A DNA stretch of 64,000 nt from Ctena decussata (taxonomy: Eukaryota; Mollusca; Bivalvia; Lucinida; Lucinidae). The position numbers were made by a program, and so were the translations under genes. The notes below the pieces were generated by a model that saw only the letters and a program-made list of their open reading frames with translations, searched no databases and was not told where the DNA came from. Within the stretch, counting starts at the first letter, position 1. Every line of letters starts with the position of its first letter. The stretch covers positions 27,860,166 through 27,924,165 of the forward strand of contig OZ022508.1 of NCBI GenBank assembly GCA_963989385.1. The letters are read 5' to 3'. Below are positions 1-12,200 of this stretch, in pieces.

Positions 1-142
1 TAGATTCAGGCGCAGAGACGGTTCTAATGAGAAGTCACAACATTACATTTGTTTAACCTTGAACTATTACAAAATATCTCAGAATTATGCTCAAAATCCC
101 ACCTCAGAATTATGCTCAAAATCGCACTTTATCTTGAAATCT

Positions 143-414
143 GGCCCAGAGGTTATAAAACTTGAGTACATTCTCAAACTCAACATAAAGCACACTGATT
201 GGCTGCTTCCGAGCACATGCTCGGAAGCAGCCAATCAGTGTGCTTTATGTTGAGTTTGAGATGTGCTCGGAAGCAGCCAATCAGTGTGCTTTATGTTGAG
301 TTTGAGATTGTACTCAAGTTTTCTGCTTCCGAGCACATGCTCGGAAGCAGCCAATCAGTGTGCTTTATGTTGAGTTTGAGATTGTACTCAAGTTTTATAA
401 CCTCGAACCCTGGG
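143..414. mobile_element. Fold-back element, GGTTATAAAACTT family, copy 1
   Basis: The ends are inverted copies of a segment containing GGTTATAAAACTTGAGTACA. The interior repeats, in both orientations, a block with CTGATTGGCTGCTTCCGAGC and TTTATGTTGAGTTTGAG, so most of the element can fold on itself. No protein is encoded; the small ORFs across it are by-products of the repeat. The right end stops 17 bases before the first exon at 432, so the sequence normally holding the branch point of that intron is transposon-derived. Related copies lie at 10801-11048, 15968-16645 (interrupted) and 47218-47456. Confidence 0.75.
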
Positions 415-431
415 CTCTATTCTCTTTCCAG

Positions 432-529
432 CTGATACTTACCACGGGTTCCTGTTCCAAAGAGGCAGTAACACTAAAGCCATGCCAATCTATGACTTAA
501 ACGGCAACCTAGCAGGAATCCAGGCTGCA
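432..529 (+). CDS. Exon 1 in window of the unrecognised membrane-protein gene
   Basis: The exon starts after TTCTCTTTCCAG and ends before GTAAGT. It needs one upstream base to complete its first codon and ends in phase 0. It encodes DTYHGFLFQRGSNTKAMPIY followed by DLNGNLAGIQAA. The other two frames meet stops. The polypyrimidine tract is the only intronic sequence left between the acceptor and an inserted fold-back element. Confidence 0.85.
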
Positions 530-950
530 GTAAGTTTCGTTTTCATGTATAGCTTGTTATTTATTTTCCACATTCCCTCAACCTATTGTCCGTTTCTTTA
601 TATTTTTACGAGGCAATTCCTGTGAGCCGCGACACGACAAAACTATTAAAGTGGCGGGCGCCCAGCGAAGACTCAGATCAACCCTGGGCATCCGCCCAGA
701 CTGATCAGAGTCTTTGCAGTGCGCTTTAAAGGTAGCTAAAGGTCTAAACTACCTTCAAGCCGACAGCGAAAACTGATCAGACCGGGCGGATGCCCAGGCT
801 GATCTGAGTCTTCTCTGGGCGCACATGCCGGCTGTGTTGGCTTTGTCGTGTCGCGGTTCATACAATGTATATATATTTCTGGACAATATATTGAAATTAT
901 CATTATTTAAGTTTACCGCTGAATTTCCAGAAAATAATTCTGACATTATT

Positions 951-992
<42 letters not shown>

Positions 993-3900
993 ATTTTGTC
1001 ATTTTTTTATGAACACCAGCAGTATTGGACATTCCTTAGTACATGTGATATTACTCCGCCCAACACCTAAGAACTGGTTTCCTCAAAAACCAGTTCCATT
1101 TCAACAAGGACAAACTGCCAGTCAAAACGGCAGTAGTTGCGTTTGTGCCATGAACAGACTGGTTAAGGTCGTGTCGCGTTGTTGCCTGTCATCTGAATGC
1201 CTTGATTTCCAGATTCCAGATTTCTAGATTTGGATACATTTTAGGCTTTTAAGCAGTTCGCAGGCGCATTTGAGCGTATCCACACTAGCATGCATGCGCA
1301 AAAGTTCTATGGACCTTACAAGTAAACTATCTGAGCCGCGACACGAGAAAACCAACAATTTGGTTGTGCGCCCAGCGCAGACTCAGATCAGCCTGGGCAT
1401 CCGCCCAGTCTGATCAGAGTCTTCGCTTTCCGCATGGAGGTAGCTTAATCCTTTAGCTACCCTTCAGGCGCTTAGCGAAGAGTCTGATCACACTGGGCGG
1501 ATGCCCAGGCTGTTCCGAGTCTACGCTGGGTACACAGCCACTTTGTTGGTTTTCTCGTGTCGCGGCTCATCTTGCTTTACCTGACGGTTTGCAATTTTTT
1601 AGACCTTTTAAGAATTTTAAAGTTGTCTTATTGCTTTAATCTGGCTAATTACCTGCTATAAGTCTTACCGTCTCCTCAGTTTTATTGCAAATCTCATGTT
1701 GGCACGCTAACTTAGCTAATGCTTAAAGCTGAAAGGCAAATTCAGCAGAGCCGTGTCGTGCAAGTAGGTCCTTAGCGCATTTGAAAGTAGCCTCGCTTCA
1801 AGCCAGTGTGACACTGGCTTGAATCGAGGCTACTTTCAAATGCGATAAGGAGTTGACTGTATATAATGGGTGCGATTATATCAGAGGTACGGACTCTATA
1901 GGGCCAATTCTTTCTGTGTATAAAAAAAAAATCCTGCGTTGGGCACGCTGGTGTAAGGCTGTGCTATTTGTTTCAGCTCTTGGAACCTTATCTGCAGGTC
2001 TCGGCTTAATTAATTATCAAACAGTTAAAGATCGAAAATAGAAGAGTTAGCAGTAAAATAAATTTCAAACACGCAAGCTTTAATTGACCTAGAAAAGCAT
2101 TGTTTTGTTTAAAACTAGCCTCCTAATTACGATATGTAAAGACATCAATAAAACAGAAACAGCAGCAAAAAGCTTTTAGAAACGTAATTAAATGTCTGAA
2201 ACAGAGGTTTAATTTTTCTGTATAGGTCTATAGCTTCTATTGTTTCAGTTCCTGAAAACATAAGCTTTAACGTAAAATATCTGACATACTGCAAGGTCCA
2301 TGCAGGTAAGCTCGTAAGTATACACAACCTTGTAAATACGAAAAAAAAATCTAAATCAGAATCATTTTAACCCTTAGACTGCTAAGCGCGACTATAGTCG
2401 TGCTCGAGGGGTAGGTCACTTTGAGAGCATGTCAGGCACACTAGACATCAAGTACTCCCCATCATTTGCGGTTGTCCTATGCAGGAGGGAATCTGCTTTC
2501 TACTAGAGCAAGGTTTTACCCACCTAATTGATTTGTTGACCTTTAAAACTCGGAGAAAACGTAAAAAATTTATGGTATTTTCAACATCAGCTTTTCAGGT
2601 GGCTACCCCTACTTACTTGATCCCGATTTTCTGACAACTAGACTTCATCCTTCCAAACTTTCTCTCTTGATAAATATTCAGCAATAACTCCGGCCCTCAG
2701 ACAAGCAATTACTTTTGTCATACAAAGCATATCATTGGCGCTAATATCTTGTACTATTTTTTTTTTTTTTTTTTTTTTTTTAAGTGTCTACATCGGTTCC
2801 CGCTGATATCATGTGACACCCAAATATGGCAAGTCACGTGACCTTGGTAACTTCCGGAAAATGGCAGCTCACACATCGGCCATATTGAGTGAAATTTTCA
2901 AGCAAATCGACCAGAGTGTGTGCAAGTTATGGCCTCTGAGATACCCCTACCCCCATTTTAGGGTCAGGTGAATTATTTTTTCAGCAGTCTAAGGGTTAAA
3001 ACAGAAATGCGGAAGAGACATAGTCACACAGACTTTCTGTTATCGTTTAAGGTATTTGGGTACATCATCAAAGAAAATGTTCCATATGTGTTTCTTCTCG
3101 TTTGTAAAAGGTAAAGGTTTCCCATAGCCTAATAGCCGTAGGGACAGTGGGGGTTAGAGACCCACTGTGTCTTGGGCATAGCTGATGAAAAGCGGAGCCC
3201 ATCTCTCTCCTTTCGCTGCCTTATCCTTCCCTTATTCGAAAACGGTACCCATTTACGCTACTGCTGGGTTGACAGAGAGAGTTTTCCAGTCGTCGGTTGG
3301 CGACGGTGAGCCGCGAACTGACGACCTTCCTGTGACTTTCTGCACTCTAACCACTCGACTACGGCGCCTCTCTAGTATGTTACTTGTTACATGTATAAAA
3401 AGCAATTACATGTAAACTTAAAGATATTTGACATCGACCAACTGTGTGATCTGTAGAACCGCATTCGTCGCACTCTATCAGCTCTCTCAAACTCCATTTT
3501 TTTTTTCATTTTTCATCGTTTTTCGTGAAAGGCTTTAACGGTCTGTAAAATTCAAAGCAAAAATCCTTTCTATGCATATCAAACGATACAAAGTCTAACA
3601 CAATTTCAGAGAAGTACGTCAATTCAATAAAGTCAGAAATTCTGAGCAATTTCTGAAGCAGAAAGCAAGCTATTGAAACATGAAGTTCCCTGATAAAATT
3701 ACCATAAAATTATGTTTTAGATAGATATGGCCTGGCAATCAGTGTAGACCAAGATCAGACTGCTCCTGTAGGAGCAGTCTGATCAGGGTCTGTACTGTTT
3801 GCCATTTAGATCGGCCCCAAGTGATGCGGGAAATGACGTCCCAATTGAAAACTTAGGTGAAACATTTATTACGGAATATGCCCATAGTCGCTTGATGATT

Positions 3901-6900
3901 AAGATTTTCCCAGTTTATAGAGCAAACACGGTAAGTCTGCAAAAACAGAAATTGCACAAGTATAATTGTTATCCAATAGGCCAGATAACTTGATTTTTAA
4001 TCTATTAGATTTCTTAGCAATTCATGAGTTTCTCAGCAATGTCAGACAGAATCGATCAAACCGGAGAGAGAGCTTGACAGCGAATGAAAGATGTTCCCAC
4101 CATACAAGCGCCTCGATTCTTTGGCATTCTATATTGGTCCAATCTGGCAATGATGGATGGGTGACTCGCGATTTTACGTCCTTTTTACCAGTATTTCAGT
4201 CATATCAGGACGATGGATAGGTGATAATGAAAGGCTGTTTGCAATGAAACTCCGTTTAAGATTGAAAAAGATTCCCGCCTATAGCGGGGCTCAAACCCCG
4301 GTCCGTACTGGCACCAGACCGAAAAAGATGCCTATTAAACCGTGCCAAAGCTTGTTTTAGCCTATGCATATGTTACATGTACATGATCAGGCTGGCCTTT
4401 TTACTACATACAACTTTCATGAACCAAACACTGTTTATTAGACCAGGAAAAAGCAAATGTATTTGCGTTTTTCACATCATTTTTTTGCCCTTGGTCTGGC
4501 ATTGACAAGCGGTGCTTATGGTCAATGATACATGTAAGGCCGCATAGGTCATAGTCCAAGTTGGCTTGCCTTGCTCACTGTTGGTATCGGGTAATCCAGC
4601 TGTACTCCTTTAGGAAGGGACCCGCTTCCGACAGTCTTGAGCGAGTAAAGTCCCATCATAATCTTGCTTTGTTTTAATACTCATATACAGCGCAAATCAG
4701 ACTGGCTCTTATGCAAAATGCGTTGCAAGTATTATCTTCAATAAGGGTACCGTAAATATTACAAGTACTGGAACAGCAATCAGTGAAGAGTCAGCTCAGA
4801 CTGTTCCTAAAGGGCCTACAAGTTCCCTGATAAGATTACCATAAAACTATGTTTTGGATAGATAGATATGACCTGACAAATAGTGTAGACCAAGATCAGA
4901 CTGCTCCTGAAGGAGCAGTATGATCAGGGTCTGCAATGTTTGTCATTTATTTCAGCCCCAAGTGATGCGGGAAATGACGTCCAAATTGAAAACTTAGGTG
5001 AAACATTTATTGCGGAACAGCCTATAGTAGCTTAATGATTAAGACTTTCCCTGTATATAGAGCAAACACGGTAAGTCTGCAAAAAAGAAATGGCAAAAGT
5101 ATAATTGTTATCCAATAGGCCAGATAACTTGATTTTTAATCTATTTGATTCATCGTTTTGGATAAAGCAATGATGCTAACAAAAAGGGTTCCATTTTAGG
5201 ATAACTACGGTATTTATGTAAGATACCCTATTGTTTAAATTTTGTACGGTTTCTATTATCATCCTACTTCTCGCTGCAGATTCCTGGTAATATGCGAGGC
5301 TACAATTCCAAAAATGAGAGTATAGACCTGCCTCCTATAGAAGTTATGCCGCCATTGCTAAAAGGTCTTCGGGATTCCAGAGGAATACTTTATTATACAG
5401 TTACAGGTAAAAGTCTGCTGTTTAATTGTTAATATCCCCGCTTATACATGTATACGCGATATCTAAAGAAATGCATTGTTGAATACTATTATGATTATCA
5501 TTGTTACTGTTGTTAAATTCTTTTTTACCCAGATTTGACTTTGGAAATTGCCACAAAGCTGGAATGTACTTTTATAATTAGAAGATATTTTACGATTAAA
5601 TTTGGACTAAGACTTTTTAAATAACTGGTATCTACGTGCCCATATATGACATTTCATGATGCTTAAGGAATCATAGTTATATTCTGTTTTGGTATCTAAG
5701 TTTCCATATATGACATTTAATAATGCTTAAGGATTTATAGTCATATTCTGTTTTGGTATCTAAGTTTCCATATATGACATTTCATGATGCTTAAGGATTC
5801 ATAGTCGTATTATAAAGCATTACCGTTACTATCATAAATAAATGGCCGCTTTAACCAGTTACCGTAGTTACAGAAAAATGTTTAGACGCTTTTACTGTCC
5901 TGCAATGTGTCAAAAATTGATAATAAAATGGCAAACAGTGCAGACCCAAATCAGACTGCTCCTAAGGAGCAGTCTGATCTGGGTCTTCATTGTTTGCTCA
6001 TGCACTTTTATCCTAATTAGAATAAATACTAAAGGCGTTTCATAAAACAGAACCAAAGAGGTTTCAGGAATAAAACTTTAATCATAAGGATGGGAACGCA
6101 TCAAGATGTCTAAGGAATAATTAACATGTTTTTTCTGACTTTCAAATAGGCAGGAGCCTGGCATAAAGGGCCTTATATCATCATTTTCAGTAATCAGTAA
6201 TCAGTAAAATATATTACAATGCGCTTTCGCGGAATACAATCAGTGTCTTCCACTATCGCTACATAGCTGTTTACTATCCACGACCATTTGAATGCTTTGC
6301 GTACAAGATATTTACATGACAGGCTGCGCATATCGCACAGACTGAGCTGAATGTCACTTCAACCACTTATCCTTTGGAAAATTTGCTTCCAGCGTGCTCA
6401 ATGAGCTTTGTCATGTGAAACTCTTCGACAACTTAAGACACTCAAATGCGCATGGCTAGATCAGCGCGTGCGTAGGCAGTCCACCAGGATATGCGCAATA
6501 TTTCAAAAGACAAAATAAGCCATGCAGAGTAAAAACAGAGAAATCGCATTGCATTTAACCGCCTCTGCTCTACGTTGTAAGTACTTCGCAAGCTCCTTAA
6601 GACTTGTTTTTGCAAGACGAGACGCAAATTACAGCTTAAAGGGAGATTCTTTTACATAAAAGCATCTCCGCTTCTTTTGTCTGTATACAAAAGCTTGTGG
6701 TACTGTATTTTGATCATCCTATCTTAACGCTGTCACGAACACAAAAATATGATGCGAGGGCCCTAATTGGTTTTATTCCTGTTTTTTGCGTAACAAAGAC
6801 TCATCTTAAATGTCATTTTCAAGCTACTTAGACGCTTGTATGGGCAGTAATGAAGACGCGCCGTGTGAAAAGACGCCTAAGGGAATGTGCGAACAGGCAA

Positions 6901-9171
6901 GCCACAAATCATCCAGCGCATTCGCGCAGTCTGATTAGTGTATCCCCTGTTCACATAAGCAACGTTTGTCTTGGGAATCTGTAGAATGAAGTGGAAAAAT
7001 ACATCAGTTTGTTGTCTGAATAATTACTGTTCGGGCATTGCAGAAAGTACCGTCTTGAAGACTTTCAGGCGCATACTTCTTCGCATACTAGACTTTCTTC
7101 GTTGTATAAGAAGTTTTGCTTTTTGACTTCTTACCGAGGTTATTAGAAAATTCATTCGTTGATTGTTTTGGGTTTAAAGACCCTTTTAGTCAGCATTTAA
7201 GTTTAATTAAGAGCCTGATGAAGAGAGCAAAGTAGACTGGGACAGATGTTAAAACAACTGAACAAAAAACACATCCCACACTTGCTGCAAGCACAACAGT
7301 TCTATCTCTGCAGTACGCCGAGTTTTGTAGGATGCTCTAATGGCCATTCGATCCACCCAACCGTTTCTGGTTATAACGTATATGAAAGTGCTGCAAACTG
7401 AACTCAGTACGATACACATGGCAATATCAAACCATTTATCATGTCCTTTCTTTTATACAAAATTCAATAAAGACCATGAGAGCATCATAGAACAGCTTTT
7501 ATCATATGGCGTCGCATCTGAGAGTGTAATAAAGCCATGCAAAAACGATAATCCACTTGTGGATTAAATGTGCAAATTACGTCGTAACGTTATACGTTAA
7601 AAACGTCGCGTTTTCTAATGGCGAAATCGTGACATTTTAGTGCAAAACTTGCTAATAAAATGCGATTTTAGAGTCAAATGATAAATAGAATCTTGCATTC
7701 GTGCTCCTGTATTATTGAATTTATTAAACTCGTTGGGGAAAACCGATAAGATGCTCGGCAAAGCCTCGCATCTTATCTTTTTCCCCAACTCGTTTAATAA
7801 ATTCAATAATACATGAGCACTCATGTAAGATTCTCTATATAATTAAGTTCTTTTCGATATCTCCTATAATATGGTGGTACGGCAAGTTGAGATATTTGGC
7901 ATTGCGTAAAGCATGTATCAACTGGATATGAGCCGCGACACGAGAAAACAAACAATGTGGTTGTGCGCCGTGCGCAGATTCAGATCAGCCTGGGAATCTG
8001 CCCAGTTTGACTAGACTCTTTGTTAAGTGCTCAAAGGGTAGCTAAGGGTCTAAGCTACCTACATGCGGACAGCGAAGGCTCTGATCAGACCGGGCGGATG
8101 CCCAGGCTGATCTGAATCTGCGCTGGGCGCACAACCACATTGTTGGTTTTCTCGTGTCGCGGCTCATATACACTATTTTCAACCTTTTTTTCATTATTGG
8201 CGGTAAAAAGGTTAATGTCGTATTCTATACTATTCTGTTTCAGCATACTTCAAACATCCCAAACTAATATGCAGTCCAATAGCCTCAAAGGGTGTGAATC
8301 CTGGGCGTGGGCTATATATCCAGATGGGTCACAATGCGGAGAAACATTTCCTACACATACCGAAAGAGGAGAGACATCTGTCGCCTCACTGGACGAAAGG
8401 AAGCTGTCTGCCACAGATGGGTGAGTTTGTATAGCTGGATGATTTGAGCTTTCACGCCCCCTTCAAATGTAGTTTAGACATTTCGGGTCGCAAATGGCGA
8501 GTTAATGGAACAGACTATCAGGTTCAATATTGCTTGGTCAGTCATTTCTCTTAATTTATTTACAGAAATATATTATTTTGGGTACTCCTTTTCCCCATGT
8601 TACACATGTAGTAATGACTGTGCCCAGTTTGATCAGCCTCTTTATTAAGTGCTCAAAGGGTAGCTAAGGGTCTAAGCTACCTCCATGCGGACAGCGAAGA
8701 CTCTGATCAGACTGGGCGGATGCCCAGGCTGATCTGAGTCTGCGCTGGGCGCAGCCACATTGTTGGTTTTGTCATGTCGCAGCTCATTATATTTCTTCCC
8801 TGCTGCCTTTAGTAGCTTATATGAATAAATTGTCTACTTCATCCCAAACCCATAATTTAACAAAATCTCATATGAACAAATTGTCTACATCATCCCAAAC
8901 CCATATTTTAACACAATCTCATATGAACAAATTGTCTACTTCATCCAAAACCCATGTTTTAACATAGTCTCATGTGAACAAATTGTCTACTTGCTCCCAA
9001 ACCCATATTTTAACAGAATCTTATATGAACAAATTATCTGCTACATCCCAAACCCATATTATGACACAATCTCATGTGAACAAATTGTCTACTTACTCCC
9101 AAACCCATATTTTAACACAATCTTATATGAACAAATTGTCTGCTTCACCCCAAACCCATATTTTGACACAA

Positions 9172-9225
<54 letters not shown>

Positions 9226-12200
9226 CCTCTTAATCCGCTTGTTTTTTTTAAATCTCTTGCATTACAATGACGTTTAAATAACCCGCTTATGCATTATTTT
9301 TAAACATCTGAATTTGCTTTTGCAATTAAGATGTAGCAACTAAAATCCTGATAATTCCTACGATTGAAACATAAAAGACCCACTTCAAATGTTGCAATTT
9401 TGAAACAGAAATGTTTACATAACAATTTGTGGCAGAGAGCGTAGGGTAAACAAGCCACATCTGTTCATAATTACTGACGCTTAAAAACAGACAAAATTCA
9501 CATTATCAAAAAGCATGATGAAACGGTCGGCTTGATACTCGGGATAAAACCGCTTATTATGTCAGATGTTACACATAACAGACATGTCAGAAATTCTAAC
9601 TTTTGAATGGAATCCTAACCCAGCAGGCCAGGCTGGCAGGAAGAATTTGTGTCTTGGAGTTAATCTAGATTCCGCATTTTTGTCATAATGAACGAAAATG
9701 ATATAAGTTGAAAGAACATAACTTGCCAAGTATATGAATTAGTTTGTGTCATACGTAAGAGGGCAATAACAACATTTCTCAAAAAAATACCTAAACACGC
9801 CTGGTAAGCGTACAACTCAATTTCTCTGGAAATTAAAAAAACGGTTCTCCAAAGAGTAAACCAAAATGTAGCAAGCCAATTCTTTGCGTTTGTATCCCCC
9901 GCCGAAGTGCTTGATTTGAGTTCCATACGGCTGAACTTGCGAATTTTAAATTAATTCAAGAGCCATAACTCATGCATTAGTGAGGCTATTCTGATTAACT
10001 TTTGTGTACTCTGACTCAGCATGGTGATACATGTTTATATTCAGGTTCATGTTATTTGGTTCGCTGATACCGTAATTATTGACAATATGCAGATTTCAAT
10101 CAATTCAACGGCAATAACTCATGCATTAATCATGTCATTCTAGTAAAACTTGATATGCATCGCCATGTTATAATGATGCACGTTTAATCTAAATTTCATG
10201 AAATTATGTTACCTAGTTACGGCTCAACTTGTTAATTTCACACTTATTTTAGGACAATATCTCAAGTACTCCTGAAGCCAATCCGACAAAACTTAATATG
10301 TAAACCCTGATTATAGTGAAACATGTTTGTAGAAGTTTCATGAAATTCTGTTAGTTGGTTTCATAGTAATGGCTTAATTTGTTAATGTTACGCCGATTCC
10401 ATGGCAATTACTCATGCAGCATTGGAGCCATTCAGACAAAATGTTATATGCAAATCCGTGTCATACATGTAATCATCATACAAAGTCATTATAGAAATTT
10501 CATGAAATTTTGTTCATTGTTAGTTAGTTATGGCTCAATTTCCTAACTTTAAATCAGCTGAAGAGCAATAACTCATGCAATATTAAACATATTCTGACAA
10601 ATCTTGATGTACATCAGCGCATAATGGTGACATTCATTTATTATAAGTTTCATCAAGCGGATATGGAGAAAACTATATCTCTATATGAAACGTATACTTG
10701 CTTAGAAGTTAAAGAATTCGTGGCGTTATCACAAAACTCTTGGAAGTGGCCAAACAGAATTTTTGGTGTGGCTATTTTCAGAAGTTTTGTGATATCTCCA
10801 CCAGGCCCCGAGGTTATAAAACTTTTTTCATGCTTAGCTGAGTTGAGCATGAAATTTTACCTGCTAATAAATAGCAAATTACTGATAAGTGCGGTTGTCT
10901 TCTTACTCAGTTTGGCTGAGTATGAAATTTTCTCTGCTGTTGAATATGAAAATGCCAACATTAGTTGGCATTTTCATATTTATCAGCAGAGAAAATTTCA
11001 TGCTCAGCTGAGTTGAGCACGAAAAAAGTTTTATAACCTCGGGGCCAGTTTACATTTTGCAAATCTGAAACTTTATACGAATAGTGTTTACACATTCAAA
11101 GTCCAATAACAGAGTTATGTTTTGATAATTCATTTGCAGAAGCTATTATTTTATTTCTATGAGGAAACGGAAATGTTTACAAAGCGCGATAAATTGCAAA
11201 GAAATGTAGCAGCGTACACACAAAACGCAAGTTCCGTGACATTGCATCAGTGTTAAAACTAGGTTGTTTCAGTGTTATGGTATGAGCCTGCAGTGTCAAT
11301 TGTCTGAGAAATGATAAAATGACTAACAAGTGACATTTCTTCTTTATTGGATCAGTATATGAGCCGCGACACGACAAAATCAACGATGTGGTTGTGCGCC
11401 AAGCGAAAACTCAGATCAGCCTGGGCATCCGGCAAGTTTGATCAGACTCTTTGTTATGTGCTCAAAGGGTAGCTAAGGGACTAAGCTACCTCCATGCGGA
11501 CAGCAAAGACTCTGATCAGTCTGGGCGGATGCCCAGGCTGATCTGAGTCTGCGCTGGGCGCACAACCACATTGTTGGTTTTGTCGTGTCGCGGCTCAATT
11601 ATGTCCCTAATGCTTGAACTCAAAAATATATCTCGTTTACAGGGACGCATTATTTCATGAACATGTCCCGACACTTACCATGTGAAGAGCTATACCCGGT
11701 GTTTCTTATGTACAATATGGAAGGCCACCTAGGTGCTTTTGGTTGGATGTTCCAGGGCCGACCGGACAAATTCTACTCAGAAGACAACATGGACTGGTTT
11801 CATATTTTCCCCCTCACATATCCAGTAAGTAGTTAGTCAAGTTCCCGGCAGACAAACAGCGTTCAAACAAATTGAACCGACGTTGATTAAATCTTTTATT
11901 CAAAGTTGATCAAGTTTTTATGGAAACAACACTAAATTAACGTTGGTTCATGTTTTGATTGGTTTAAACTTTATTTCTTTCGTATAACAAACATTCAATG
12001 GACATTATGAAATAAATACATATATTATTCAAATGGGATCCAGAAGGAAGTCAAAAGACACATTTGAATCTGTATCCCTCAATAATACAATAACACACAG
12101 AATATATCATATCTATCGTGTTTGTCGACTGAATTTACTTGTCTATTCTAACATATATATTGTCTTGGTATCTATGTTTATGCATACCCACATGCAGGGG

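Larger units (their letters stand above)
3684..4017 (+). repeat. Duplicated intronic block, copy 1
   Basis: About 330 bases are repeated in the same orientation at 4822-5150, an offset of about 1138 bases. The shared block contains the small TGGCAAACAGTG hairpin element, an exon-like sequence ending ACACG before GTAAGT, and the downstream TTATCCAATAGGCCAGATAA. The copies differ by scattered substitutions and small indels, so the duplication is not recent. Confidence 0.85.

Noticed and set aside
8819..9172. Possible CRISPR-like array
   Set aside because: Units are contiguous 51 bp tandem repeats without unique spacers, in a eukaryotic intron.
8974..9270. 98-codon ORF with a 17-residue repeat
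   Set aside because: It is a direct reading of the 51 bp minisatellite and the CT run inside an intron, with no splice borders.
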